64,000 bases of DNA from Alisma plantago-aquatica. Lineage: Eukaryota > Streptophyta > Magnoliopsida > Alismatales > Alismataceae. The position numbers and the translations under genes are program-made. Positions 11,105 to 24,598 of this stretch are shown here, in pieces. Under the pieces are notes generated by a model. That model was not told where the DNA came from. It saw nothing but the letters and a program-made list of their open reading frames with translations, and did not search any database. The first letter of the stretch is position 1. Every line of letters starts with the position of its first letter. The stretch spans positions 658,236,591 through 658,300,590 of the forward strand of contig OY856409.1 in NCBI GenBank assembly GCA_963693085.1, read 5' to 3'.

Positions 11105-12703
11105 GTGGATGCATTCAACAAAGAACAAGCCAACAGTGCCTTCATCTCACAACTCAAACCAAAGAACATCAAGGAAGCTCTTGGGGATGATGAGTGGATC
11201 CTAGCTATGCAAGAAGAGTTGGAGCAATTTGAAAAGAACAAAGTTTGGACCCTAGTGCCAAGACCAAGTGATAGAAAGATCATTGGAACCTAATGGGTCT
11301 ACCGCAACAAGCTTGATGAAAGCAACAAAGTGGTAAGGAACAAAGCAAGGTTAGTGGCTCAAGGCTACAATCAACAGGAAGGTATAAATTTTGATAAAAA
11401 CATATGCACATGTAGCTAGACTTGAGTCCATTCGTATGTTGCTTGCCTTTTCTAGTTATAAAAACTTTCTTTTGTATCGAATGGATGTTAAAAGTGTATT
11501 TTTGAATGGTACAATTGAAGAGGAAGTGTATGTTGTACAACCTCCGGGCTTTGAAGATGATAGTTTACCCAACCATGTTTATTTGTTTCCAAAAACTCTC
11601 TATGGACTCAAATAAGAACCTAGAGCTTGGTATGAGAAATTAAAGAACTTTTTGTTAGACCATGGTATATCATGGGCAAAGTGGATTCTTCCTTATTTCT
11701 AAAACATAATTCTAACAATTTTCTTATCATACAAATATATGTTGATGATATCATTTTTAGCGGAACTAACCTTGATCTTTGCAAAGAATTTAGTGATCTT
11801 ATGTAGAGTGAATTTGAGATGAGTATGATGGGTGAACTCACGTTCTTCCTTGGATTTCAAATCAAGCAAACAAAAGATGGGAACTTCATCAACCAAGGCA
11901 AGTATACAAGTGAATTACTTAAATGCTTTGGGATGGAGAATACCAAGCTGATGGACACTCCCATGTCAAACACTGCCAAACTTGACAAATTTGAAGAAGG
12001 TGAGAAGGTAGATGAGAAGCTCTATAGAGGTATGATTGGAAGTTTACTTTACTTAACTGCCTCTAGACCTGATATAATGTTTAGTGTTGTCTTGTGTGCT
12101 CTCTTTCAATCATATCCTAAGAAATCACATCTTATTGCTTTTAAGAGGATTTTAAGGTACTTAGCCAAAACCCAAAATTTTGGACTATGGTATCTAAAGT
12201 CAAGGGACTTTACTCTTACTTCTTATAGTGATGTTGATTATGCAGGGTGCTTGATTGATAGAAAGTGCACAAGTGGCACCTGTTTCCTCCTAGGATCATG
12301 CTTGGTGTCTTGGTTCTCCAAGAAACAGAGCACAATGGCATTATCAACCACTGAAGATGAATACATTGCAGTCGGGAGTTGTTGTGCCCAGGTCCTATGG
12401 ATGAAGCAAATGCTCCAAGACTTTAACATTCATTTTGATGCTTCTTCCATCTATTGTGATAATACTAGTGCAATTAACTTGTCTTATAATCATATATTGC
12501 ATCATAGAGCTAAACATATAGAGTCACATCATCATTTTATCCATGATCACATTTCCAAGAAGGATATCTATATCATGCATGTGGACACGGAAAATCAGTT
12601 GGCAGACATTTTCACTAAACCTCTAGCTAGAGAGCAATTTAACTTTATTAGATCAAAAGTGTTTATGACTGCTTTGAATGAATCTGATATGTCTTTTAGC
12701 TAG
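11105..12703 (+). pseudogene. Copia pol: reverse transcriptase and RNase H
   Basis: The RT opens with KNIKEALGDDEWILAMQEEL and WTLVPRP, then LVAQGYNQQEGI and MDVKSVFLNG. The catalytic YVDDI is intact at 11738-11752 but lies in another frame from its surroundings. Frame changes are needed near 11390 and 11680, and stops occur at about 11291 and after LYGLK near 11613. The frame 11819-12703 is open for 294 aa and holds the end of RT (RPDIMF) and the whole RNase H: SDVDYAG, TTEDEYIA, YCDNTSAI and ENQLADIFTKPL. This is the best preserved part of the element. Confidence 0.88.
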
Positions 12704-13035
12704 TTGTCATCTATCCTATATGATTTGTCTCTGTTTTGATCACCATTTCTTGCTAATATGTTAAAAATCCATTTTTCATGTTCACTTTGCCTTTTTTCTC
12801 TTGTTCTTGGGTATTTTTCACAAACGCATGTTTTAACGCAAAATAGTACCCAATGATGAGTGATATGTGCCTAAGTATGTTCAAAATATATAATGGACTT
12901 GAAAAATAAATTTAATTAGCACTTTAATGGCTAGAAACTAGGTTTTGAAAGTTTAGGTCAGGTTGACCATTGGTGATCATGTATTGTCTTTTAAAGAACA
13001 TCAGAGTCAAGTGGTAAAGATATATTCTCCACCAT

Positions 13036-13946
13036 ATGACCTGCTTTGACTCATGCAAGAACACCCGTGGCACACACCCTCCCTACCCTACCCTGATTTG
13101 TGGTCTGTTCCAGCTTGCCACTAGCAAATCTCTTTTCCACAACTTTCATTACAAACCTGCCCGAAAAGGAGTTTGTATCAGTGAGACCACTCTTCAGAAG
13201 TCTATGCCTATCTTATCCTCCACCACACTTGGTGCCTCTACATCTGCCTCTAACCAAGCACCTCTACCACCTCAGCCTTCCCGACCTGCCTGTGCCTCGT
13301 TCCATGTGTCAAATGAAACCCTTATGGGTTACATGATGCATCAACAGGCATACATCCTTCAGGTTTAGGAGCACTTGCATCAGGACCTATGTTCAATCAT
13401 GTCCAACATGAACATTTTCCTATACACACCCCTACCCAGCCTACCACCCCTATCTAGGAGGTGACTATGCATCCTTTACATATGCTCACTTTTACCCTAT
13501 TCCTCCACCTGCATCTTCTACTGCTACACCCTCTGTTGCTGGTGGATCTACCCCTGGGTGTGTTGCCTCTTCCTGTTGGCCCCTTAGCCACTCTTCTTTC
13601 TAGCCTCGGTAGTTCTTCTCCTTCCTTCCCACAGGCCAATGAGCTCCATGCTCTTGCCGTGTCTTGAGATGAGAAAAATGCACATTGGCCCGGTCGTGGC
13701 TTCGGTCTCTCTATTGATGAAGAGATGTTGGACCGAGCTGATGAGGAGGTTGTTGATGCTGATGAGGAGGTTGATGAGGAGGATGGTGATGCTTCTGATG
13801 ATGATGGCTCTGATGGCTTCACTGGTGACTCTGGTGATGAAGGTGATGCCACTACACCTTCAGACGGAGATGACGACTACAAGCCTAATGTTGATGATGA
13901 TGTGGATGATGTTGATATATATAGCTTAGATGTTTATTTGTCTTAG
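13036..13946 (+). pseudogene. Extra ORF downstream of pol, remnant
   Basis: Between RNase H and the polypurine tract lie 1.9 kb with coding-like composition. An open frame at 13036-13368 (110 aa) is Ser/Pro-rich. A frame near 13460-13600 is Pro/Ser/Thr-rich. The frame 13725-13946 (73 aa) is almost wholly Asp/Glu/Gly and ends in a stop. The pieces are in different frames, so the gene is broken. SIRE/Maximus elements often have a third ORF here, sometimes called env-like. I see no signal peptide or membrane segment, so its role is unknown. Confidence 0.5.
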
Positions 13947-14600
13947 ATTTTAGTCTATATGTTAACCATATATCTTTCTAAGCTATTTTGTATTAGAAAC
14001 ATCTGGGAACATGTTCTGAGTTGTACTATTTTATCATCTTAGCTTTCATCATTTTGGCTTGTATTTGTTTTATGAGAACTTGCTTTCTGAGTTGTAATCC
14101 TAATTATGTGCACACTTACTCTTTGATTTACTATATCTCATGAGTTGGTGCCATATTTTACCATATTTTGATTATTCCTTAGACTGCTTGTTTCTCTCAT
14201 CTCTGTTTGGTGTATGTTTTGAGTTTGTATGTTGTGCTTGTATGCTTGGTTGTGCTTGGACAAGACCTATTTCTATGCTCTTATACCCCCATTCCTTTTT
14301 GATAATGTCAAAAGGGGGAGAGAAATTCAATGTTTTGAAGCTCAACCATATTGCTTTTATTGCCTATGTGTTCATTTTCTTGTTCATTATATGCTTTATC
14401 ATGTGACTTGCTAAAGGACCATATAGTATATATATGTCATGTTGCTTTGTGTAGATAGACTAACTATGTAGGTTATAGTAAGCATAGATTGAGGGTGAGT
14501 AATTCACATTGTTCAATATTGAAACCCCTTACAATTCACAAGGCAAAGGTATAACTTCAACATCCTTTTCAATATGATTGAGGAATGGTTTGTCATTGTA

Positions 14601-14614
14601 AAAAAGGGGGAGAA
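14601..14614 (+). other. Polypurine tract of the SIRE/Maximus-type element
   Basis: AAAAAGGGGGAGAA lies directly before the 3' LTR start and is the expected plus-strand primer site. A similar run, AAAGGGGGAGAGAAA, occurs at about 14310-14324 and may be an internal second tract. Confidence 0.85.
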
Positions 14615-14655
14615 TGTTGACTTGAGAGTTATACATTGCCCATATTTTGATAATG
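14615..14655 (+). repeat. 3' LTR stub, truncated
   Basis: It matches the first 41 bases of the 5' LTR with one difference, then similarity stops abruptly. About 1.43 kb of the 3' LTR is missing. Confidence 0.8.
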
Positions 14656-15345
14656 GACTAGCATTTTTTATTTAATTTTTTTGTCCCGCTTTCTTACACA
14701 TAAATGATATCCTTTTTTCTTATTTAGCATGAATCATGCATGGTTCATATCTGTTGTAGTTAGAAGTTTTTTCCTAAGATTCTTGACAACCCTGGGGTTG
14801 TGTCGACCAATAGGTGATCGTGAGAAATGAGGAGTAAATAAAGCAAAGAGAAATCCAATTCAAGTGGAGTTTCATCCACAACATTGGCTTTAGAAAAACA
14901 TTTCTATACTACACCTCCCTCATCCTAATGAGTTGTTGAGCCCAACAAATCTCTCAAATTGTTGTAGAGGGTGCCTATTTTTAATTAGACATGATTCTAA
15001 TTGGAATCATGTAGGAAAAATATTGATGGGTTAGACCATAAAAAAATCAAATCTTCATGTGGAGGAACTTTTTAGAGTTGTGCGACACAATCAAGATCAA
15101 TGGGATGAAAATTGACGGTCTTCTCTCTACCTCTAATCATTAACTCTACACGCCATACCAAATAAATAGATCCGAAAAATGGAAAAAGAGTAAATTCATA
15201 CTTGGAGCGCCTTCTTGACTGATTTTCCATAGAAATTTTTCCCTCACAGCAAAACTAGTGAGATTTTGAAGAAGATATTCATATCTGAGATACAAGCTAG
15301 AGAAAAATTAGTTTATGTTTAGGAAAAATACAAGGACTCACTAAA
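14656..15345. other. No recognised feature
   Basis: AT-rich DNA without long open frames. It may be the 5' part of the decayed Athila-type element whose gag follows, but no LTR or primer site could be identified. Confidence 0.4.
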
Positions 15346-16440
15346 GATGTGTCTACATCACATCCTTCTTGAGTGGAGGTAGTTGAGAACATTCTATTGT
15401 GGGTTGTCACATTATGCCACTTCAACTATTGATACAACTTATAGAGGATTTTTTTGACAAAGAATGCAAGTGAAAGAAAAAAAATTGATTGAAATCATGT
15501 CCATGAACCAATCCACAATGGTTGTACATCATAGAAACAACACCCACAATGTGAAGGTTGTTTCATCCTTCAATGTGAATCTTGGAAACCTTACCAAGTA
15601 GTTGAACATTGTAAGTGTCAACTGAGTGCACCAAATCATGGTGTATGATTTGTGCAATGTTCTTAAGAGACATGTTTATTGTAATTCCTCATCATTTGGG
15701 GGTAGTTCAAAGCATAAAAACTTCATTGGGAAGCACCTAATTAACAATCCATTTTGAAACTCCTACAATCTAGGGTGGAGGAATCACCCAAACTTCAGTT
15801 GGAAATATAATTATCAGCAACACCAACATCAAAAATGCCAAGACATGAAGGCAGTGAAAACCAAAAAAGGTTGAATAACTTGTAGGTATAGTTTGAAAAT
15901 TTATGAATGAAGCTTTAGAATTCGTGCAAAATCAAAACATCCATCCAAGGACTTGACACCATATGGGGATCTAGCTTCAGCAATTAGTAGAGTCAAGAAT
16001 AATGAAGGAGAAATTCTAAGTAATACCAATGTGAATCCTTATGAGTATGTGAACTCCATAAGAGTCCATTATCTAATCCATTTTGTCAAGGATAAGACGT
16101 CAAATAAAAAATCATGCAAGTTATTCCACCACCTGTGTTTGAGAAACTCTTTCCTAGAGCTATTGACAATCAGAGATAAAATTTGAGAATGGTGGACTTG
16201 AAGAAAAGAATGTAACCCTCTGTGTGCCACCTCAACTGAAAGAAAGGTTGGACAAATACAATCTTATAGAAAAATAATGATGAAAGTATGGCATGAGAGC
16301 AGATAATGCAACCAACTTTGAAATTTCCTATGACTATCACTCATGAAGAAGATATGGAAGAAGATCCCACTCCAGAGATCACATTAATAAGAGTTCAACT
16401 AATGGATGAAAGAAGTAGGAACATTGTGACATGGTTCTTT
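15346..16440 (+). pseudogene. Athila-type Ty3/gypsy gag relic
   Basis: Conceptual translation in shifting frames gives TFYCGLSHYATSTIDTTYRG near 15391, matching the Athila/Tat gag segment F-Y-x-G-L followed by a Gly-containing turn. YNLGWRNHPNFSW at 15764-15802 is a highly conserved Athila gag motif just after the zinc-knuckle region. Many stops and frameshifts lie between. A 77-aa open frame at 15953-16186 falls in the following gag/pol junction region. No integrase or RT of this element was recognised downstream. Confidence 0.65.
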
Positions 16441-19400
16441 AACCCAATGTAGGTACATCAATCCTCTCACACCCTCCCCTCAAGTAGCCAGACTATGTAG
16501 CTTTCTATATCTAAGGTGCCATTGGTAATATACATTTTCTTACCATGTTATGTGATTAAGGTGATACTTTAAATGTTATCCCTCTATATGTGTCAACTAG
16601 GTTACGTTTGAATGAACCCAATAAAAATAAAGGTTAATGTTTAAATGAAATATCCTTCAATTGCAAGGTCTTAGGTTGTGGTTGAAAATGTGCTTGTGAA
16701 TATGATGATTATTTGTATTGCTTAATTTTTTTATTGTGGAAGACAAGGGAAGTACACCTAGATTTATTATCTAAGGTGACCTTTCCTAGGGAGTGTTAAA
16801 GCAATGTTGAGAAAGGGGATATGACATTTGATATACAAATCAAAAGAATCACTTTTTCATCACCCAACTGAATCAAGATTTTTCATACATTACATGGATG
16901 TGGAGGACAAACTGAAAGAAGATGGTGATGCACTAGGTTATCCCGATGAAAGTGGTAGTGAACTAAATCTGAACTCAAGAGCAAAACAATATCAGACCAA
17001 GGGACACTAAACCCAAGCACTTTAGGAGGCAACCGACAATTTCTGTGTTTAGTAGTTTGCATAATTTCTTTCTATATATGAGCCTTTTATGAATGTACAT
17101 ATTTTCATGTAATAACTATTCATTTTTATTTCATAATGATGCATGTTCATGTTATGACTTGATGCTAGTTTAGATGCAGTATTTTGCCAAGTATTCACTG
17201 TCATTTACTCACATAAAACGGTCCAAGCCTGAATATGATGTGTAGTGGTACAAAATGAAGGAGGTTGAGTTTGTTTGAGTGGCAACAAAATGTTTTCTTG
17301 AGTGACACGCCATGTTATATCGTCCTCCACATAGGATATTTTTAGTGAAATAAGGCACAAAGAGTGTTCCTTGAAATAAGGTGTTTTTTGAAGCAGCACA
17401 CAAAGTGTGTTGATGTAAACAATGAGAAGATGACCCTTATCATGAACATGTTATGCTATGTACAAAGCATGTTCCATTAAGTGTCAAAATTTTGAGGTAC
17501 TTTGGATCTTAACATGGCATCCTAGTCCTCACACATGTTAGTTTGTTTATATTGTCCAAAAAAATCTTTTACGGCTTGATCCCTAGCATGTAGCGAATAA
17601 CATATAACATGATGTTTCTTTCCATCATAGTTCAAAGTAATAAAGTAGAGAGTGTCAATATGGGAAATAGAACAAATGATGGTGTTATACTTGCATTTGT
17701 AGGTATACAAATATGAAATCTATTTCATATCGTGCATGTTGCATAAGAAATCATATCGTGTATGTTGCATAAGAAATCTAGAAATGCAAGTATGTACATG
17801 TTGGTGAAGTTTTTGAGGGTGGTTGCTTGTAAGAAATCTGATGGTGATATCATTATTGGGGCTTTGATAACTAATTGTTTGATAAGGTAGGGTTAGTCCC
17901 CAGACCTCCTTCACTTGAGGGCAATGATCTGATTGACACTAAGATACTAGTGGTTGTCAATATTTTCAATTAAGGGAACAAAAACTATTTTATTTGTATT
18001 TATGAGCATTCACGTACCTCTTTATCCCTTATCAATGCAACATGGGTCACATTGACCTAAAGAACCTCAAGTGGAGGTTGCAACAAAATGGTGCAGATGT
18101 AGAAAGTCCCTCCTTTGAGCCACCTTCCCTCCCATATCTACCCCCCATTCACTCAAACATTGAACACATGACCCAACTTGGACCGACTTGGCCTATTGTG
18201 ACATTTTTTCTTATGTAACGGACGTGATATGTGTGGTGTCAGTTTCTCTTGAAAAATGATGTCATCAAAAGTGACACCATAACTTAAAAATGTACTAGTG
18301 AGATGTCTTCTATATTGCATTAGATGAATGTAAGGGACATCAACCAAGTTGATAATATGGACTCTTATGCTCTCAATACTACACAACATGATGAGCTTGA
18401 TGTCTCTTCTTAGTACTCTTGGCCACACGAGCACCAAGGGTCCTTTTCCTTAACACCCACAATAAATGTCAAATTGTGCCTTGTCACAAGCTTATCTTTG
18501 TAGTCTGGACACTATCTTGAATAAGATTGACATGGGGGTGGAAACTTGACTTATTTTAGTTTTCTACTATTTTCTCTTACTGTCTTTCCCATTCCTATCA
18601 TACATCATATCTATATCTTTGTTTCATGTTTTCATCTCTTGTAGTGAACTTCATTTTTCATCTAGTGTAAAGCACGCTTTTTATTGTTTAAAATACAAGT
18701 TTGCATGTATCCAAATGCTACAATTGGATTTGTCTTTGGAATATCTCATTTGAACTGGTATATGTTTTAGTTGTTACACTAGTTCTTCTTTTTGCACCAT
18801 GGTGTTTCTTAATCATTGTGTTGATGATGAGAAAATATATGTTGCAAGTATGAAATTGAACTAATCAAGTTTAAAACTCATGTAGTGCTATAACTAATTG
18901 AAGTAAAAGAAGGTTGAATATGTCTATCATAGATGTTAAAACCAATTAGATTTTGGATCTTTTCCTTCTGGTAAGGTTCCATTTATCCCTACTAACATTT
19001 TGAGTCAACCTACTCAAAGTACATAAATATATAACCCCAATGATTAAACCAATTTAAAAATTTTGTTTCCAGAAACAAATTCCCTTATTTTATTAATTAC
19101 AAAAGAGGAAATAAGTTGATGACTTGATATGCCAACCTATATTGAAATAGAAATATGGTCATAATGATTGACTTATGTGTCAGACTTATAGAAATGAAAT
19201 AATAATATATATAAATCCATATTAGAGGCCACAACCGCTCACTTAATATACCAACTTAGTTTGAAACACCAATATGGTTTTATGGATGAATCCCTTGATT
19301 TTAAATAGGAAAAATGAATTAATGAACCCAGATTTTTAAATGTTAGAATCCTTTCATATATAAACAAGGGGTATAGGTGTGCTTAGATAAAGAGTACGTA

Positions 19401-21740
19401 GGTGGGGTTTAATAATTGGGTGTGTTCACTGGGGGTAAATCTTAAGGATATTGGGGAGAATTTGGTTGTTTATATTAGTTGAAAGAACCTCACTTTTTCT
19501 ACATAGGATTCCGCATCCATGTCAGAAATGCATTGAAAAAATAGAAATAGTTGGTTCAGTACAATTCATCATCTTCCATTCATGCAATTTTTTCTGATTC
19601 TCAATTTTGGTATTAATGCTAGAGGATGAGGAATGGTTTAAATTTGGGTTGATTTGATGAAGGTAGTTCCTACTATGATTTAGGCACATTGTTTTTGGCT
19701 GAATCAATCCAAATTATTAGCCATAATAGAGTGGTAATTTTATTATTTACTATAATCATGTCTTTGATTGTCATCTTGAATAGTTGAATGAATTTTTATG
19801 CATATTACATAATATGGGTGTCATATAGAACTGACTTCTCCTTCAACATCAGCTTTAGGGCTCTTGGGCACTTGATTCAAACTTCTTTCATTCAGACACG
19901 ACATGATCAAACTTGAGCACAACATGTTCTAGTCCAATAGCTAGCTGGTACCTCCCAGCATAAGACACGACAAGCCTTCATGAGAACAAATTGTGTCAAC
20001 ATCCAGGGGCTTCATCCAATTTCAACATCATCAGATAGGGTGTTCTCAACTTAGTGCATGTTGTATCTCACCACATTAGGAATGGACCATGTTGAAACTG
20101 GGAAGACACATCGTCTCTAGACAAGAATATGACGTGCATTCTCATTAGCAATTGCTCAAAGTAACTGCTAAAACCCATCAATAGGTTGTGTTGAATAGTT
20201 ATTGGTACAAACTCTTTACAACTTCCAAGCAACAAGGTGAGTCTATGGCTTGAGAAAATGTGCCTACTTATATTTTTCAAAAATATAAAGACTATTAGAG
20301 TGCTTATTTGAAGATATCTTTTATTTTGTCACCTCCCAACTTTTAGAAAATAGCTCTAGGAGACCCAAAGGGATAATCTAATCCAAGGGAGACCCAAAGG
20401 AATAATACAAAATAAGAAGAGGTAGTTTTCCTCCCTCTTAGTGAATGAAGATTGCTTATGCATCTCCATTGTAGAGAAATCCTTCTCCAATAAAATTTGT
20501 ATCACATTTGTTCCTATTCTCTCCTCTATTTATTAATTTCTAATTCATCTATATCGTAAATGAAATGTATAAATTTCTCATGCTTATAGAGTATTTTATC
20601 TTATATGTTGTGCCATCTTGCCATCCATTACTCATGTGATGAACATCAATTAATTTTGTTCTAAAATGTATTCTTAGTTTATAAAGACAACCTTTTCTTA
20701 TTGAACCACCAACCAACTGAATCATATTTATTTTTGAATTGCATTTATTCCTTATGGATACGACCTTAAGCTACATCTATATGATCACATATACTATTAT
20801 TGGCCTCTTGATTGAGTTGTTTAGGTTTATTATTGAACGTGTGCACTTCAAGTAATGACCTTGACTTACTACTACATGTTGACCAGTATTATTTTGGGCA
20901 TCTAGTTTGTGTCACTTAGGTCTATCATTGACCGCACACACTTTGTGTGCATCATACATCTATTATAAAAATTGCAAATCCCAACAATTTCTATTATTTT
21001 CATTCCCTTTTATTTCTCCCACAACTCCTAGTTGACTAAACTGCAACCCATGGTGGTAGCCTTTCTTCCTGCTCCTCACACATTGCCTTCTTAGCCTTAT
21101 CTCTCTCTATATCCTTCCATTAGTTATTGTTTCCAACAAGTGGACATGTGACAACTAATGCTAGTTCTAGTACCAACAACATGGGTGGTGGTGAGAAAGG
21201 TAGAAGAAAAGGGTGAGGAAGATTGTAGGATGAAGTTGAGGTGATGAGAAAAGGGTGCTATGTGGATACATCTTAGACTTATACAACATTACATGTTTGG
21301 GAAAAAGATATCCAAAAGGCAATGCACACAATAGTGGATTGGCTGGCTAAGTAGCTAAACAAATGGCTTTTTAATGCAAAAAATTACATACTATGTGTAT
21401 CAAGAACAATTTGATATTGTGTGTTGGTTTATTGGGGTCCATTTAGAAAAGTTTCATGAAGGTAACATGTGTGGGTAGTTAGCTTGAAATGATCTCTAGA
21501 AGGGGTGAATAAAAATTAAAATGACTTTTAATAGATCATATATGTGAATGAGCAAATAAGAAAGAAACTGCAAATAGAAAAGAACCACATAAAACAAGAG
21601 ATTTAGCAATGGGACATGTTATATATACCTTTATGTCCATCTTTTATTAGTATAAGGAAACCTAGACCTTCTTGAACCACCACTCCAAGATGATTTATAT
21701 CCCCATCTATGAGATTCAGTGAGAAAATATGGTGATCCAA
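16441..21740. other. Unclassified AT-rich DNA, probably decayed retroelement
   Basis: There is no supported gene. 18000-18180 has a coding-like stretch (Pro-rich, PPSLPYLPPIHSN) without a recognised family. 20358-20377 and 20387-20406 are near-identical copies of GGAGACCCAAAGG. The words TTATGGATACGACC near 20753 and CGCACACACTTTGTGTGC near 20933 recall the U5 end of Athila/Tat LTRs, which would fit the gag relic upstream, but boundaries are missing. 21000-21480 has no recognisable content. Confidence 0.35.
17726..17777. repeat. 26-bp tandem duplication
   Basis: The unit CATATCGTGCATGTTGCATA plus AGAAAT occurs twice head to tail with a single C/T difference. Confidence 0.85.
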
Positions 21741-24588
21741 TGTAACGACCCATTTCTAGTTTGAATCTTAACTCATATTAGTTCCATAATTAACATATAT
21801 TATTTTTCTTTTCTAAATTAATATGATACCCTAATTTTTATACCTCTAATTATTATAATGAAACCTCTATGAATGAACTAAACTAATTCAACCTAATTTT
21901 CTTAAAACTTTTGTTTAATTGAAAACTATGTTTGGAGATCCTAAACTACATTTTCTTGTGAGGCATATGATATATATGGGATAGAACACCAACTCGCGAA
22001 CTGAGTTTTTCATTTCCCATTTGGTATGATGGATAATGGATGTTATGAACATTTATCTCATGTAATAAATATAGAGAAAGAGAAAATGACCACTCCTTAA
22101 CCTGCTAAAGAGGATTCATATGACAAACTAAAGACTTATGAAGGGTAAATATGAATTGGGAACCAAAATAGGGTTTATAATTAATATTAGGGTCTTAAGG
22201 CTTTGATTTGACTTTGTAGAGTCTAGGATACAAGTTAGATGACTTCTACAAAGTTGTACTAATCTTTGGGGTCAAATGGGCCACATTGACCAAAGCCGCA
22301 CAAAACCCGTAGATCCATGCAGAGTTTGGGTCCATAGTTTGACCAACTTCCCAAAATTTGGATGAACTCGTGATGCTTAGACTCAAACTACATTGAATAT
22401 TAATTTAACCGGTCTAAATAGGTCAACCTTGGATGTCACACGGACTTCCTAGAAGGCCAATCAACATGTATTTATCTCAAAAAAAGCATGTCATAAGACA
22501 AAAATAGAAGTTATATATATAGATATATATATATATCTATATATATATATATAATTGGATTCCATTTACACATCGGACATAAATAACTCATTACTCACTA
22601 CTCAAACCCCTCCATCATGATTTTCACCCTAGGAGGAGGAATCAAAGTGAAACTCAAGCAAAGATGAAGATTTCAACTTAAACATCTCCCAAAATTATTT
22701 GGGAGTGGATTGGAGAGTATGTTTCTTAGTCCTTTTTCTCTTCTCCTTTATCTCTCCCCCACCTTACAGGACATTATCCTATAGAGGTGGATAAAAGCCT
22801 CATGATTTCTCTTTCTTTTCCTACACAATTTTCTTCTTTAGGCCAGGTAACGGACCTAAAGGTGAAATCTACACAAAGGTTGGTAGATTGTGGAGAACAT
22901 GTTGAATCATAGGAGAGGAGCATGAATTATCCTTCTTATATCTACAACAAAGTGAGTTATGAATTTATATAGGATCTACTATGCAGAAATTCACATTCCT
23001 ACACCCTAAATCAATGAATGTGGCAATTCTAGACAATACAAGAATGTAAGGGATAGCTTCTGAGAAATATTATTAATAGGAAATCTACAATAGTGAATGA
23101 ATATAGACATTTGGAAACAATTTTATTCAAGAAATGTTTATTCTTTTATCTTGATTGCATGCTTATTGTTGAAATTTCTCTAAATAGAAGGAAATCATTA
23201 GAAAATGCATAGAAATTACCTTATGGATTGGAAACTGAGATCTATTACGGAAACTATTATGGTTCGTGAGTATCTATTATAAGAAATATGTATGAATGAA
23301 TATTTATCCAAACATATAATTCTTGATTTTGAGTCACATCTACAAAACTAGTTCTTATGATTTTCTACCAGTTTAGTAAAACCCTAAAGTTTGTTAGACA
23401 GTGATTCATATGAATTACTTCAAGAACTTATGATCAAATTTCTAAGACGATTAGGATATTGAACTTTAAATATATAAACTAATATCACATAAGATGTCCC
23501 CTGCATACAATGAAACTTCCTAGATATGCATGTTATAAATGGTAAACAAGTGTTCTTGTAGTGGACTATATCCATAAAAATAAAACCTAGAGTGGATTGG
23601 ATCTTGAGAACTAATCTATGAGGATCTAGCAGGACCGACATGGGTGAGATTGAGGCTTTGACTCTCTTAAACTGAAATGTAGAATAAAGGATAAGGGGGT
23701 AGAGACCCCAATCTTAGGATATGCAAAATGTAAGGATAGTTATGTGATTACTGATGTGTGATATGAAATAAGGAACAACCCAACCTCATGCCAAGTTGTT
23801 GGAATGGAAGGGTAAATATTCCACATCACCCTAGCTAGATCTCTGGCAAACCTAGGCTGATTTAGTTTTCTTACGGTTTCTAGATCAATCTTAAGGCATG
23901 TACGGTTAGTCGTGCATGTGAGCACATGGTGACGACTTCTACTTGGTTAGGTACAACCCAGTTAGTTTCATGGAAATAAGTCTATGATATTGATTGGTTA
24001 TTTTTATTCATGCCTTCTTGTGATACTTTGTTTATTACCAAGTATATTTCTATATCTACACAATATACATGCAAAATGGATGTATTGAATCATGTCAAAT
24101 TGAATTAACAAAGATGATGATGAAGTCGTGTTTATTTATTCTTATGTCTTATTTTCACAACTTTTGGTCTCGAAATCGAGTCATCCACTTCTCATCTTGA
24201 TAGAAGACATGAGTAACTTCATGTTTAGGATAAGTCCAAGGTTTGTGGGTGTGTTAAAAAGTTCCTCTACTAGGGGTTTTTGGGATGACTACGAGTGGTT
24301 ATGAAAGAGGTTGTGTATAGAACTTAATGTGATGATGTATATATTTTTATAGAACTTTGCAACTTGTTTTGATTGATATGTTTTTGAATCATCATATATG
24401 ATATTACTTGTACTTTCAATTTGAAAATGTTGGCATTTCACCATTAGCACATGGTATGTTTTTTGTTGATGCTTGTATTAGGTTTAATGTAGATTAGTGA
24501 TGATGTTGTGGGTTAAAATTTTTATCACCTTGGGACCACCTCTGGTAATCATGCTTGCGTTGATTATTAGGAGAAAAACTTGGAGGCA
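21741..24588 (+). repeat. 5' LTR of the chromovirus
   Basis: The start TGTAACGACCC is a common Tekay-type LTR beginning. The end is placed at CA before a primer-like TGGTATTAGA. The last 400 bases (GAGTGGTTATGAAAGAGGTT at 24284, CACCTTGGGACCACCTCTGG at 24526) resemble the U5 end of Tekay LTRs. A long AT palindrome at 22512-22553 may stand where the TATA box was. No second copy exists in the window to confirm the ends. Confidence 0.55.
22512..22553. repeat. AT-only palindrome
   Basis: Alternating TA is interrupted by a symmetric AGATAT...ATATCT pair around a centre near 22530, so the tract can fold into a long cruciform or hairpin. It may include the LTR's TATA box. Confidence 0.7.
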
Positions 24589-24598
24589 TGGTATTAGA
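24589..24598 (+). other. Degenerate primer-binding site
   Basis: TGGTATTAGA resembles the tRNA-Met complement TGGTATCAGA with one change. It directly follows the inferred LTR end. Confidence 0.45.

Larger units (their letters stand above)
6044..14655 (+). mobile_element. SIRE/Maximus-type Ty1/copia retrotransposon, degenerate
   Basis: The order is 5' LTR (6044-7511), tRNA-Met primer site, gag, protease, integrase, RT, RNase H, an extra downstream ORF remnant, polypurine tract, and a 3' LTR stub. Integrase before RT defines Ty1/copia. The long gag with a C-terminal coiled-coil-like part, the extra ORF after RNase H and the long LTR ending in CCAACA are typical of the SIRE/Maximus lineage. Both LTRs begin TGTTGACTTGAGAGTTATAC. 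All coding parts carry stop codons or frameshifts, so the element cannot make its own proteins. The 3' LTR keeps only 41 bp, so no target duplication can be checked. Confidence 0.9.

Noticed and set aside
15953..16186. Independent 77-aa gene
   Set aside because: It falls inside the Athila-type relic, downstream of its gag motif, with no own start context.
20358..20406. Copia LTR end
   Set aside because: The short GGAGACCCAAAGG duplication and nearby words are suggestive, but there is no primer site, second LTR or boundary.
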